A stretch of 64,000 nt of DNA from DASXMT01 sp963812965 (GTDB lineage: Bacteria > Actinomycetota > Acidimicrobiia > Acidimicrobiales > RAAP-2), in the NCBI GenBank assembly GCA_963812965.1, contig CAWEXG010000006.1, positions 124,001 to 188,000 on the forward strand, in the 5' to 3' direction. The position numbers and the translations under genes were made by a program. Position 1 is the stretch's first letter. The number at the start of each line of letters is the position of its first letter. Shown here one piece after another: positions 8,721 through 17,293 of this stretch. The notes below the pieces were generated by a model. The model did no database searches. It saw only the letters and a list, made by a program, of their open reading frames with translations, and was not told the origin of the DNA.

Positions 8721-9413
8721 GTGGAGACAGCCGGGGGAAACGACGACCTGACGCGTGACGTCTCTCGGAGGGTGTCGGACGCAGAGCAATTGCCGAGATC
8801 TCCCGAAGACGTCGCCAGAGCTTTTTTCCGTGACGGCATGGTCGTCGTCTACGACGAGCCCAAGCAGCCTCGCATGCGAAGGCACAGGTGGCTCATCGGT
8901 GGTGTCGTCGTTGTCCTGGTCATCGCGGTGTCGTCGATCGTCGTCGCAACTCGATCAAGTCGGGGAACAGCAGCGACGCACGGAGCTGACACACGGGTGC
9001 ACCACCCACCAACGGCCTCGGCGAACGGATCGACGTCGTCGACCACCACGACGACAGCGGTGCCACCGACCAACAGCGAGGTGACGGTAGAGGTCCTGAA
9101 CGCCGCCAGCGAGAACGGCGTGGCCGGTAGTACCGCCACTGCTCTCGGGCAGGACGGGTTCGCCATCAGCAGCGTCGGCAATGCGCCGAGCAAGATCGCT
9201 GCGGGAGATCCCTCGGAGATCTTCTACGGACCAGCCGGACAGGGCGCAGCTCAGACGTTGGCTCATGTGCTCAACGGCCCGGTGAGCCTTGTCGCCAACC
9301 CCTCGCTCACCGGCAACAACGTGACGCTCTGGGTCGCCAGCGCGCAGCTGACCGTGACCACGACGACGACCTCCACGACGGACGACACCAAGCCCTCATC
9401 CTCGTCTCGGTAG
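8721..9413 (+). CDS. Membrane-anchored protein with LytR C-terminal domain
   Basis: About 230 residues from a GTG at 8721. An N-terminal cytoplasmic region with PRMRRHRW leads into one transmembrane helix (LIGGVVVVLVIAVSSIVVAT). A Ser/Thr-rich extracellular linker follows, then a LytR_C-type fold (VTVEVLNAASENGVAGSTATAL...FAISSVGNA...IFYGPAGQGAAQTLAHVL) and a Thr/Ser-rich tail. LytR_C domains occur in actinobacterial envelope proteins; here the catalytic LytR-CpsA-Psr domain is absent. The frame stays open upstream to about 8616, so the start is uncertain. No ribosome-binding site decides it. Confidence 0.7.
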   Translation: METAGGNDDLTRDVSRRVSDAEQLPRSPEDVARAFFRDGMVVVYDEPKQPRMRRHRWLIGGVVVVLVIAVSSIVVATRSSRGTAATHGADTRVHHPPTASANGSTSSTTTTTAVPPTNSEVTVEVLNAASENGVAGSTATALGQDGFAISSVGNAPSKIAAGDPSEIFYGPAGQGAAQTLAHVLNGPVSLVANPSLTGNNVTLWVASAQLTVTTTTTSTTDDTKPSSSSR

Positions 9414-9517
9414 CGCATCGGCCCACCGCACACGACCCGCTCACACCGTCACTCCGTGGGACCAGCCTTGCCCGCCGTAACCCTTGTGATCCCTTCCGGG
9501 CCCCTCCTTCGAGTCTC

Positions 9518-9533
9518 TTATCAGATCTGATAA
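9518..9533. promoter_or_regulatory. Perfect 16-bp palindrome TTATCAGATCTGATAA just upstream of the NTase/XRE pair
   Basis: The palindrome is perfect and ends nine bases before the ATG at 9543. Its right end overlaps a -10-like TAATAT (9531-9536), so a bound repressor would block transcription. The downstream partner encodes an XRE helix-turn-helix, the obvious candidate ligand. The very short leader suggests a near-leaderless message. Confidence 0.65.
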
Positions 9534-9542
9534 TATAGATCC

Positions 9543-10319
9543 ATGAAGCAACGGGGCCTGAAGAAGGCCCCGACCGGCCACCAGGTCGTACACCGAGACA
9601 GACTCGAAGCCAACACCGGGCCAGGAGATCTGGATACCCCCGGTCTCGAACGGGCCGAGCTGGTTCGGGTCCTCGAATCTGCGGCCAGGCTGCAGCAGGT
9701 CGTTCCCGACGCCGTACTCGTCGGCGAGTCGGCGGCGGAGCTGTGGGCCAACCGCCGGGAGTCGTACGACCACGACCACGTGCTCGCCGATCTGGCCGAG
9801 CGTTTCGAGACGGTGCTCAACGCCATCGAGGAGACCGACGGTTGGGTGACCAACCGGGTCACCCCCGGCAAGATCATCCTCGGCGAGCTTGGCGGGATCG
9901 AGTCAGGGGTCCGCCAGCTCATCCGAAGGACCTCGCTCGAAGTCATCGAGGTCGACTTGCCGTCAGGACAGAAGCTACGCGTTCCGACTCCGGACGAGAC
10001 CCTGCGGGTCAAGGGCTACCTCGTCGTTCGCCGCAACCAGACTCGGGACTACGTCGATGTCGCCGCCTTCTCCCATCGGTATGGGACCGCCCACGCCGCT
10101 GCCGTGCTCGGCCGGATCGACGACTACTACGCCGACCAACGAGGTCCCGATTCGGCCGGAGTGGCCACACAGCTCGCCCGTCAGCTGGCCGATCCCCAAC
10201 CCAAGGACCGTCTCTCGGCGGCGCAGCTCACCCGCTACAAGGGACTCGACCCCCGCTGGACGGACTGGAAGAACGTGACCGACGTGTGTCGGTCTGTCGC
10301 CGTGGGGATATTGCAGTGA
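9543..10319 (+). CDS. Nucleotidyltransferase-fold protein, putative toxin of a two-gene TA-like module
   Basis: 258 residues. VLVGESAAELWANRRE then SYDHDHVL resembles the nucleotidyltransferase signature hG[GS]...[DE]h[DE]h, with the DHDH pair as candidate metal ligands. Later segments (LRVPTPDETLRVKGYLVVRRNQTRDYVDVAAF) match the AbiEii/DUF1814-type pattern in which a Lys and an Arg-Asp follow the core. Such enzymes add nucleotides to tRNA or other acceptors in systems like AbiE and MenAT. The gene overlaps the XRE gene by four bases (GTGA). Substrate and toxicity are not shown by sequence. Confidence 0.65.
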   Translation: MKQRGLKKAPTGHQVVHRDRLEANTGPGDLDTPGLERAELVRVLESAARLQQVVPDAVLVGESAAELWANRRESYDHDHVLADLAERFETVLNAIEETDGWVTNRVTPGKIILGELGGIESGVRQLIRRTSLEVIEVDLPSGQKLRVPTPDETLRVKGYLVVRRNQTRDYVDVAAFSHRYGTAHAAAVLGRIDDYYADQRGPDSAGVATQLARQLADPQPKDRLSAAQLTRYKGLDPRWTDWKNVTDVCRSVAVGILQ

Positions 10320-10750
10320 CCACCGCGCTCACGTTCCGGAATGTGGACGCATCACCGGAGGACCCGGTAGAGACCTGGCCGTTCGAGGGGATCCTCACCG
10401 CCATCGAACGGGGGACGCTGCCCGACTGGCGTCGACTGGTGAGGGCCATTGCAGACGATCCCTGGGGACCGGTGTCCCGACAGGTGGACGAAGCCCTCCG
10501 CATCTCCCGCCCCTACGGGACAGCGGTGCTGTTAGAGACGGCAATCGCCGACGCGCGCCGTGTCGCAGCCGAGTCGGAACGTGACGAGGTGGCAGCAACC
10601 ATCAAGGACCTGGTGAAGCGGTCCGGCCTGTCGCAACGGGAGTTCGCCGAACGGATCGGTACGTCGGCATCCCGTCTGTCCACGTACTTGTCAGGAAGGG
10701 TCACGCCCTCAGCGACGCTCATGGTCCGGATGCGACGAACCGCCGGATGA
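10316..10750 (+). CDS. XRE-family transcriptional regulator, probable partner/antitoxin of the NTase
   Basis: 144 residues from a GTG that overlaps the upstream stop. The C-terminus carries a clear helix-turn-helix: IKDLVKRSGLSQREFAERIGT then SASRLSTYLSGRVTPSATLMV. The N-terminal 90 residues (WPFEGILTAIERGTLPDWRRLVRAIADDPWGPVSRQV) form an unassigned domain that may bind the nucleotidyltransferase. The order toxin first, regulator second differs from AbiE, where the regulator comes first. It may bind the palindrome at 9518-9533. Confidence 0.75.
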   Translation: MTTALTFRNVDASPEDPVETWPFEGILTAIERGTLPDWRRLVRAIADDPWGPVSRQVDEALRISRPYGTAVLLETAIADARRVAAESERDEVAATIKDLVKRSGLSQREFAERIGTSASRLSTYLSGRVTPSATLMVRMRRTAG

Positions 10751-10768
10751 ACGGAAGGGAGTGGGAGC

Positions 10769-10784
10769 CGGGTCCAAAGACCCG
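10769..10784. terminator. Small hairpin between convergent genes, weak terminator candidate
   Basis: CGGGTC pairs with GACCCG around a CAAA loop, between the plus-strand XRE gene and the minus-strand ABC ATPase gene. There is no U-tract, so an intrinsic terminator is uncertain. Confidence 0.3.
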
Positions 10785-10844
10785 AATCATCGGCTCAGAA
10801 AGCAGATCAGCCAAAGAGCCCGGCATCGCTCTCCGCTGGACTTC

Positions 10845-11519
10845 TTAGCTCGCTTCGGTGAGAATTCCGTCTTCGATCTCGAAACGGCGGTCCGCTTGAC
10901 GGGCCACCCGTTCGTCGTGGGTCACCACGAGCACCGTGGCTTGCTGTTTCGTCGCTGTTGCACGCAGAAGCTCCACGATCTTCTGACCGGTGCCGCGATC
11001 GAGGCTTCCGGTTGGTTCGTCAGCCAGGATCAGTGGCGGCTGCGCTGCGAACGCTCGGGCGATCGCCACACGCTGCTGCTCTCCACCGGAAAGGCGACTC
11101 GGTCGCCGCGACGACTTGTCCGCGTTGAGCCCGACCATGGCGAGCATCTCTGCTGCCCGGTTATCACGGTCATCGCGAGGCCAGTTGGAGAACTCCAACG
11201 CCAGCTTCACGTTCTCCATGGCGGTCAGGTTCGGGATCAAATTGAACTGTTGGAAGATGAACCCGACCTGACGGGCACGGAACTCAGTCCGGCCTTGCGC
11301 GTTCAGGTTTGCCAACTCGGTGCCGTCGATCTCGATGCTCCCACTGTCCGGCGCGTCGAGCAGACCGAGCAACGACAAGAGCGTCGACTTTCCACTCCCG
11401 CTAGGGCCGATGATCGCCACCATCTCCCCACTGTTGGCAACAAAGGAGACGCCGTTCACAGCATGCACCTCTCCGGCGTGGGTTGTGAAGAACTTCTTCA
11501 GGTTTTGGACTGTCAGCAC
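10845..11519 (-). CDS. ABC transporter ATP-binding protein, MacB/LolD type
   Basis: 224 residues. Walker A GPSGSGKST, Q-loop FIFQQFNLIPNLT, signature LSGGEQQRVAIARA, Walker B LILADEPTGSLD and the switch His in VVTHD are all intact. It energises the permease encoded just upstream on the same strand. The GTG start shares one base with the permease stop (TAGTG), so the two are translationally coupled. MacB-like systems act as mechanotransmitters for export of peptides or lipoproteins, or in envelope stress. The substrate is unknown. Confidence 0.92.
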   Translation of the reverse strand: MLTVQNLKKFFTTHAGEVHAVNGVSFVANSGEMVAIIGPSGSGKSTLLSLLGLLDAPDSGSIEIDGTELANLNAQGRTEFRARQVGFIFQQFNLIPNLTAMENVKLALEFSNWPRDDRDNRAAEMLAMVGLNADKSSRRPSRLSGGEQQRVAIARAFAAQPPLILADEPTGSLDRGTGQKIVELLRATATKQQATVLVVTHDERVARQADRRFEIEDGILTEAS

Positions 11520-12925
11520 TACTCGCTCCTTAAGACTTCAGCAGGCCGGATACGAACGATGGTGGCAACGGCAACGGTGCTCCCGATAACAGCCACCAGT
11601 AGTGCAGCGACGAAGCAGAAGACCAGAGTCGACCAGCTCGCTGCTGCGTGTACCTGGGTCAACGTGTTGTGGATGGCAGTGCCGGTAAAGCGGAACCTCC
11701 CCGACGACCCTCCCCCCGCGCCTCCGAAACCGCCGCCGCCGGGGCCACCACGGAACCCTTCTGGCCCACCACCCGGGAAGCCGCTCGCCGACGGGTTCGA
11801 GTTCGATGACGATGAGACGAGCGCAGAGGTGATCGGGCTGCCCAGGAGGACACCAAGAATGAGACCAGCGATGCTGCCCAACACCGTGAAGGTGGCCGAT
11901 TCGGCGATGAACTGAGCAATAACCGACCGATTCGGTGCGCCGATCGCCTTCAGCACCCCGATCTCACGTCGGCGCTCTCGAACGATCATCAACATCGAGA
12001 GCAGCAGGATGATGCCCGCACCAATCACCGCTCCGATGAGCGTATAAGTCGAGATGGTCTCGACCGAGTTCAGCGGCGCCAGCGCGTTCTCCGTGGTTTG
12101 CTGCGTCGACGTGACGTCGGCTGCCGAACCAAGCTTGGCGGAGATCTCGCTACTCACCTTGCCCACGTTGTTGACGGAGTTCACGACCACCGTGGCACTG
12201 GTGACCTGTCCAGGGGCGCTCGCCAGTTTCTGGACCGTGGCGATCGGCATAAGCACACCACCGTTGGCGAAGGTGGAGCCCGCGTTATAGATACCGATCA
12301 CGTTGATGGTGGTGTTCCACGCCGTGAACGTCGAACCCACCGAGAGCTTGTTCGCCGAGGCGAGCGATGTCCCGACAATGGCAACGTTGCTGGTCGAGGT
12401 AGGAGCGAACGACGATCCCGAGACCAACTTCTCGGTCCCCCCACCGTTGGCGCCTCCAGTCAGGGCATCACCTGGGCTGTTGGTGCCGGTGAGCTGGACT
12501 GGCAAAGTGAAAGTCCCATTGTCCGAACCTCCGTCAAAGCCGCCACTGCCGCCGCCACTGCCGCCGCCGAACTGCCGACCGAGCGAACCTGGAGTGATCG
12601 CTGAGACGAGAGATGTTTCGCTGGTACTGAGACGCTCGCTCAGCGACGTCTTCACAAAGGTGACATCCGGGATCTTGGCGATGGTGGCCATCTGGGTCTC
12701 AGTGAGTGGCGTGCCACCCCCTTGACCACCGAAGAAGCCTTTCGGGGACACACTGACGGTATTCCCCGTCGAGGCGCGGACGGAGTTGATCTTCTTCGTC
12801 ACCGCATCACGTGCGATCAGCATCGAGATCGAGAGCGCAATGGCAACAGCCAGAATCGCGATCACACCGATGGAGCGGACGGCGTTGCGAAAAGCATTCT
12901 TCACGCCTCGGCGCAGTACGTTCAC
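11519..12925 (-). CDS. ABC transporter permease, MacB/FtsX type
   Basis: 468 residues from a GTG at 12925 preceded by GAGAGGA at a five-base spacing; the frame is open further upstream to 12967. One N-terminal membrane helix (IGVIAILAVAIALSISMLIA) is followed by a large extracellular MacB_PCD domain rich in Gly/Ser, then three C-terminal helices of the FtsX fold. Between helices is the conserved RRREIGVLKAIGAPNRSVIAQF. An odd feature is the Gly-Pro-rich loop SGFPGGGPEGFRGGPGGGGF before the last helix. It forms a pair with the ATPase. Confidence 0.88.
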   Translation of the reverse strand: MNVLRRGVKNAFRNAVRSIGVIAILAVAIALSISMLIARDAVTKKINSVRASTGNTVSVSPKGFFGGQGGGTPLTETQMATIAKIPDVTFVKTSLSERLSTSETSLVSAITPGSLGRQFGGGSGGGSGGFDGGSDNGTFTLPVQLTGTNSPGDALTGGANGGGTEKLVSGSSFAPTSTSNVAIVGTSLASANKLSVGSTFTAWNTTINVIGIYNAGSTFANGGVLMPIATVQKLASAPGQVTSATVVVNSVNNVGKVSSEISAKLGSAADVTSTQQTTENALAPLNSVETISTYTLIGAVIGAGIILLLSMLMIVRERRREIGVLKAIGAPNRSVIAQFIAESATFTVLGSIAGLILGVLLGSPITSALVSSSSNSNPSASGFPGGGPEGFRGGPGGGGFGGAGGGSSGRFRFTGTAIHNTLTQVHAAASWSTLVFCFVAALLVAVIGSTVAVATIVRIRPAEVLRSE

Positions 12926-13480
12926 AGCAATCCTCTCACTGTCAGTTATGGGGCCACTGTCGACCACAAGGCCCGGTGAACTGTAGTGACAAGATCGTGA
13001 GATCCTCCAAAGAAACAGATAAGGAAAACATAAGGATCTCTCAGCCAGATCCGTCGAGAATTCTGGCTCGTGAGACTACGAAATTCCCAGTCAGATCGCT
13101 GCCGACATCGACCGCGTCTGCCGAACACTTTTCCGCCTACAGGGCGACTCCCCGTCGCCACCAGAGAATTCGCCGCTGGCCCGCCGCCCGTCCGAAAGAT
13201 AGGAGCCCCGGCCCGGAAAGTGACGGGGATCTCTCAACGGGCCGGGGGTATGGATAACCTTAGTTGCTATCAGGGCCCCATGTGAAGACTTTTTCCCGAA
13301 TAAGGCAGATACCCTGGCTACCCGCCAAGCGTCCGGCAGCCAAGATGGCCGGTCTCGATACCCCCAGGCCGTGACGGTCGATACGGTAGGGGTCCCGGCG
13401 CCCAGATGAGCGGTCCCCCGGTCCACCCGGTCTCCCCACCGAGCCCCTAGCGTCGGTCCATCGACCCGACTGGAGAACCC
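12926..13480. other. Divergent intergenic region between ABC permease and universal stress gene
   Basis: About 550 bases without a convincing gene. It must hold the promoter of the minus-strand ABC operon and of the plus-strand stress gene. An inverted repeat GGATCT (13034-13039) and AGATCC (13047-13052) is visible, with another GAGATCC about 40 bases before it, possibly regulator sites. I see no other clear structure. Confidence 0.4.
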
Positions 13481-13987
13481 ATGCCAGAGCACGACCTTCG
13501 TATCCTCATCTGCTACGACGGCTCAGAGCACGCCAAGCATGCCATCACGAGCGCTGCCCAGCTGTTCCCGGGAGCGACGACCACCGTGCTGAACATCACG
13601 GAGTCGCTGACCTACGTGCTGCAGCGGTATCCAGCACCCGAGTCCTATGCCGTCGGCATCCCCTTTGACACCATCGACGAGCATGCCGCCGAAATGAGCA
13701 ACGCGGTCGCCAATGACGGTGCTGCGCTGGCCACCGAGGTGGGGCTACGAGTCGAGGCGCAGGCCCGGGTGTCCGATGTCTGCGCCTGGCAGGCGGCGCT
13801 CGATTTCGCCGACGAGATCAAGGCCGATGTCGTCATTACCGGCGAGCGGGGCTTGTCGGGGGTCCGTGGACTGGTACGCGGCAGCTTTTCCCACCACATC
13901 CTGCAACACAGCAGCCGGCCGGTGCTGATCATCCCCGATCCCGCGCTCTCTCACTCACGGCGTCACGCCGTGTCCGACACCGAGTAG
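13481..13987 (+). CDS. Universal stress protein (UspA family)
   Basis: 168 residues. The N-terminal strand ILICYDGSEHAKHAI contains the nucleotide-contacting Asp. The C-terminal half carries VVITGERGLSGVRGLVRGSFSHHIL, a perfect G-2X-G-9X-G-S ATP-binding motif, then RPVLIIPDP. Single-domain UspA proteins of this type bind ATP and act in stress survival through unknown partners. A cytoplasmic location is expected because no signal peptide is seen. It is monocistronic, converging with the LysR gene six bases away. Confidence 0.92.
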   Translation: MPEHDLRILICYDGSEHAKHAITSAAQLFPGATTTVLNITESLTYVLQRYPAPESYAVGIPFDTIDEHAAEMSNAVANDGAALATEVGLRVEAQARVSDVCAWQAALDFADEIKADVVITGERGLSGVRGLVRGSFSHHILQHSSRPVLIIPDPALSHSRRHAVSDTE

Positions 13988-13992
13988 GCGGT

Positions 13993-14874
13993 TCAGCGAC
14001 CCGGCGCTCCGCCGTCGAGAAGGGCGAGGAACCCCTGGGCGGCCGGAGCCTGCGGGCCGGGTCGGCATGCCACCACGATCTGACGTCGTACCGCTGGTCG
14101 AGGCTCGGCGATCACCGCACCCAGATGCTCGGCCACGATCGCCATGGACTCAGGTACCAATGCCGCGCCCGCTCCGCCCAGGACGAGTGGGAGGATCGCC
14201 TCTCGCTGCGCGGTGACCACCGCCACCATCGGGGTGACACCGGCGGTGGCAAATCCCTCTTCGAGAAGCCGGCGGCTCGACGTCCCGAGCGGCGTGGCAA
14301 CCATAGGGGTATCGGCCAGATCTCGAAGGTGGAGTGGTCCCGCTGGTCGAGGCGAGCCCGGCGGTCGAATGACCAGGAGCCGCTGCACCTCGAGCTGGTA
14401 GGTGACCAGGTCGTCCGGGAGAGCGACGTGCTCGCAGATCCCCAGCTCGCTCTGGCCGGTCCGGAGCAACGCCACCAGCTCAGCCGTGTCTTCCGGTGCC
14501 GACAGGTCCACCACCACGTCGGGATGCATCCGGCGGAACCGACCGATCAGGTCGGCCAACGGGTGCGCCGCCAGGGTCGGCAGGCTGGCCAGACTCAGGG
14601 TGCCTCCCCGAAGGCCAACCACCGCCTGGACGGCCGCCTTTCCGGTCTCCACGTCGCGCAGCGCCTGACGCGCCGGTCCGACCAACACCTCCCCGGCGGC
14701 GGTCAGCCGGACCGTCCGACCGAGCCGTTGGAACAGCTCGGTGCCCAGCTCGTGCTCGAGCTCCTTGATAGCCAGGGACAGCGCTGGCTGGGACACGAAG
14801 ACGGCCCTCGCCGCTGCGGTGAAGCCACCGTGGTCGACGACGGCCAGAAAGTAGGTGAGTCGCCGAAGATTCAT
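13993..14874 (-). CDS. LysR-family transcriptional regulator
   Basis: 293 residues. The winged HTH is textbook: MNLRRLTYFLAVVDHGGFTA then AAVFVSQPALSLAIKELEHELG. A LysR substrate-binding domain follows (LGICEHVALPDD, TPLGTSSRRLLEEGF, LVLGGAGAALVPESMA). It is divergent from the MFS transporter gene with a short shared promoter, the classic arrangement in which the regulator controls its neighbour. The ligand is unknown. Confidence 0.93.
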   Translation of the reverse strand: MNLRRLTYFLAVVDHGGFTAAARAVFVSQPALSLAIKELEHELGTELFQRLGRTVRLTAAGEVLVGPARQALRDVETGKAAVQAVVGLRGGTLSLASLPTLAAHPLADLIGRFRRMHPDVVVDLSAPEDTAELVALLRTGQSELGICEHVALPDDLVTYQLEVQRLLVIRPPGSPRPAGPLHLRDLADTPMVATPLGTSSRRLLEEGFATAGVTPMVAVVTAQREAILPLVLGGAGAALVPESMAIVAEHLGAVIAEPRPAVRRQIVVACRPGPQAPAAQGFLALLDGGAPGR

Positions 14875-14894
14875 TTGTATATCTTATGGCTTTT

Positions 14895-14914
14895 GTCAAT
14901 AACAAGTCTTTGAC
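14895..14914. promoter_or_regulatory. Inverted repeat GTCAA-N10-TTGAC, candidate LysR-regulator binding site
   Basis: The repeat lies in the intergenic region between the LysR gene and the MFS gene. LysR regulators usually bind a dyad with a T-N11-A core between divergent genes, and this is the best dyad present. Its position supports a downstream start for the MFS gene (14946). Confidence 0.45.
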
Positions 14915-14945
14915 TTGTGGATCGCTTGCCCACCACCATGGGCGT

Positions 14946-16472
14946 ATGGGCATGCTCTCCGGCAACCTCGACATCGAGGTGCCCGGGGGTTGGCAGCGGC
15001 TCCTGACAGAGCCCCGACGACCATCTCGGATCCGAGAGCGACCCAATGCCTGGCGGTATGCGGTGGCTGCCGTCTGTATCGGAGCCTTCATGGGTCAGCT
15101 CGACGCCAGCATCGTGACGCTTGCCCTTCCCACACTGCAGCGCGAGTTCCACACCAGCCTGGCCGCAGTGACCTGGGTGGGCCTGAGCTACCTCCTCGTA
15201 CTGGTGGCCACGGTGACGGCTGTGGGGCGGTTCGCCGACATGGTCGGGCACAAGCTCCTCTACCTCTACGGCTTCGCCGTCTTCGTCATCGGTTCAGCGT
15301 TGTGTGGTCTGGCTCCGAGCCTCATTGCCCTGAACGGATTCAGGGTTCTCCAGGGGTTGGGTGCGGCCATGCTCCAGGCCAACAGCGTGGCCATCATCTA
15401 CCTGGCCGCGCCGCGCAAGACACTCGGAAGAGCGATCGGCATCCAGGGTGCGGCCCAGGCCCTCGGCCTGGCGCTCGGCCCGAGCCTCGGCGGACTGCTG
15501 CTCGCCGGCGGCGGCTGGCGACTGATCTTCTTCATCAACGTCCCCGTGGGTATCGTCGGAATCGTGGCCGGGCTGCTGTTCATCCCTCGGAGCCGTCACC
15601 TCCAACGGCGGGTGACGTTCGACTGGATCGGCTTCGCTCTCTTCGTCTCTGCCACCATTGCTCTCCTCACTGCCATATCACTGGGTGACCGGGTGGGCTG
15701 GAGCTCACCCCAGATCGTCGGGATGTTGCTCGGGACGGCTGTCCTCGGATGGGCGTTCGTTAAACAAGAGCGACGCGCCCGTGCCCCGATGCTCGATCTA
15801 TCGCTCTTCGCCCGCAGGACGTTCTCAGTCGGTATCACCACCGGCTTGCTGTCCTACCTCGTGCTCTTCGGCACCCTCTTCGTCGTTCCCTTCGCGCTGG
15901 AGCGAGGTCGGCATCTCGGCTCGGCCCAGGCAGGCCTGGAGCTCACCGTGATGCCCGTCGCCCTCGGCGTGGTCGCACCGCTCGCCGGTCATGCTGTCAG
16001 CCGCTTTGGCGTACGCCCGTTCACGGTGGGAGGTATGACATTGGTAGCTGCCATGCTGGCGTTATTGGGTGTCACCCAACCGAGCCAGGGTCTCTTCATC
16101 GCCGAGCTTGCACTTGTCGGCGTCGGTCTCGGACTGTTCACCCCGTCCAACAACACCGCCATCATGAGTGCAGCACCCAGGGAGTCCCCAGGAACGGCAT
16201 CGGGCGTGCTCAACATGACCAGAGGTATGGGCACGGCCATGGGGTTGGCGTTCACCGGTCTGGTCTTCGGGTTGGCCGGTGGCAACACCTTCTCGGAGAC
16301 CTCAGTCGATGACGGGTTCCGTGCCGCACTGTTGTTTCTGGCCTCACTGGCCGGGGTGGCTGCGGTGCTGGCCGGGGTGGCTGCGGTGCTGGCCGGGGTA
16401 GGAGGCCGGCACAGCGGTAAAGGTTCGGCGGTAGAGACCAGGGTGAACCAGAGAGCGGTCCGACAGCCATAG
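14946..16472 (+). CDS. MFS drug/metabolite exporter, DHA2 (EmrB/QacA) family
   Basis: About 508 residues with 14 predicted membrane segments. MFS motif A is seen as GRFADMVGHKLLYLYG. The N-terminal region carries AFMGQLDASIVTLALPTLQREF, the DHA2 D1-like helix with its conserved Asp, and GPSLGGLL resembles the antiporter motif C. Family members export drugs or metabolites by proton antiport. The chosen ATG leaves the LysR operator outside the gene; the frame is open from 14886. The last helix contains a 21-base tandem duplication giving LAGVAAVLAGVAAVLAGV (about 16348-16400). Confidence 0.88.
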   Translation: MGMLSGNLDIEVPGGWQRLLTEPRRPSRIRERPNAWRYAVAAVCIGAFMGQLDASIVTLALPTLQREFHTSLAAVTWVGLSYLLVLVATVTAVGRFADMVGHKLLYLYGFAVFVIGSALCGLAPSLIALNGFRVLQGLGAAMLQANSVAIIYLAAPRKTLGRAIGIQGAAQALGLALGPSLGGLLLAGGGWRLIFFINVPVGIVGIVAGLLFIPRSRHLQRRVTFDWIGFALFVSATIALLTAISLGDRVGWSSPQIVGMLLGTAVLGWAFVKQERRARAPMLDLSLFARRTFSVGITTGLLSYLVLFGTLFVVPFALERGRHLGSAQAGLELTVMPVALGVVAPLAGHAVSRFGVRPFTVGGMTLVAAMLALLGVTQPSQGLFIAELALVGVGLGLFTPSNNTAIMSAAPRESPGTASGVLNMTRGMGTAMGLAFTGLVFGLAGGNTFSETSVDDGFRAALLFLASLAGVAAVLAGVAAVLAGVGGRHSGKGSAVETRVNQRAVRQP

Positions 16473-16504
16473 GAGTCAGGGAGCCGTAGGAGCCAGGGAG
16501 CCGT
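16471..16504. repeat. Two tandem 17-base units after the MFS stop codon
   Basis: AGGAGTCAGGGAGCCGT at 16471-16487 and AGGAGCCAGGGAGCCGT at 16488-16504 differ at one base. The repeat starts inside the stop codon region of the MFS gene. A second duplication (TGGACCAGGAT twice) follows at about 16535-16560, at the end of the next, convergent gene. Confidence 0.7.
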
Positions 16505-16544
16505 CGGTCCCCGCCGGACCCGCTTCTGGGTTCATGGACCAGGA

Positions 16545-17261
16545 TTAATGGACCAGGATGCGCCCACACTGGTCACAGGTGGCGACCTGGTCGACAGAAA
16601 GGTGGCGGATACGTTCCACCTCCACCGATGGCATCGCCAGATGACAGCCTCCGCAGTGGTCCCCGACCAACCGGGCGGCTCCCACGCCCCCGAGCCTGAC
16701 CCGTAGTGTTTCGTACCGCTCGGTCAGATCGTCTGGCAACGACCGGGCCAACACATCCCGATCGGCCGACGCCCGTTCGATCTCGGCATCGATGCTGGCA
16801 TCGATCTCGACGATGGCCAGCTGGAGCTGTTCTTCCTCTGCCGTCAGGGTCTCGATGCCGTTCGTGTGCTCGGCCAGAGCAACATCCAGAGGATCCTCTT
16901 CCTCGAGGAGCTCGATCTCTTGTTCCTCCAGTTCGGACTGCCGCTCGGCCAAGTGATGCACTTCGACGTCCATGGCCTGGAGATCACGAGAGGCCGAGAC
17001 CTCACCGGTGAGCATGCGTTGCTCGATCTCGTGGCGTCGCTTCGCCGATGTGGCGATCTGATCCTCGATGGATCGTTGGCGGCCAGCGAGATCTCCCACC
17101 CGGTCCTGCAGCTCCCTGACCGAAGCAGCGAGAACGGCGTGTCGCTCGCGTACGTCAACAAGCGAGGCACGTTGCGGAAGGGTGGCCTTACGATGGCGAA
17201 GCTGGTCGATGGTGGTGTCGTGCTCCTGAACCAAGATCAGGGTGTCGAACGGCTCGGCCAT
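16545..17261 (-). CDS. Coiled-coil zinc-ribbon protein (CT398/DUF164-like)
   Basis: 238 residues from the ATG at 17261 (MAEPFDTLILVQEHD), preceded by GAGAGGA. Most of the protein is a long coiled coil with heptad-like charge patterns (residues ~10-180, with LEEQEIELLEEEDPLDVAL). The C-terminus is a four-Cys zinc ribbon, CGGC then CDQCGRILVH. This architecture is conserved in actinobacteria and chlamydiae (CT398 binds RpoN and secretion components there). The function in this organism is unknown. It is followed directly by the Nudix gene on the same strand. Confidence 0.85.
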   Translation of the reverse strand: MAEPFDTLILVQEHDTTIDQLRHRKATLPQRASLVDVRERHAVLAASVRELQDRVGDLAGRQRSIEDQIATSAKRRHEIEQRMLTGEVSASRDLQAMDVEVHHLAERQSELEEQEIELLEEEDPLDVALAEHTNGIETLTAEEEQLQLAIVEIDASIDAEIERASADRDVLARSLPDDLTERYETLRVRLGGVGAARLVGDHCGGCHLAMPSVEVERIRHLSVDQVATCDQCGRILVH

Positions 17262-17293
17262 GTGAATCCTCTCAGTCTGTCTGCTCAATCTCT

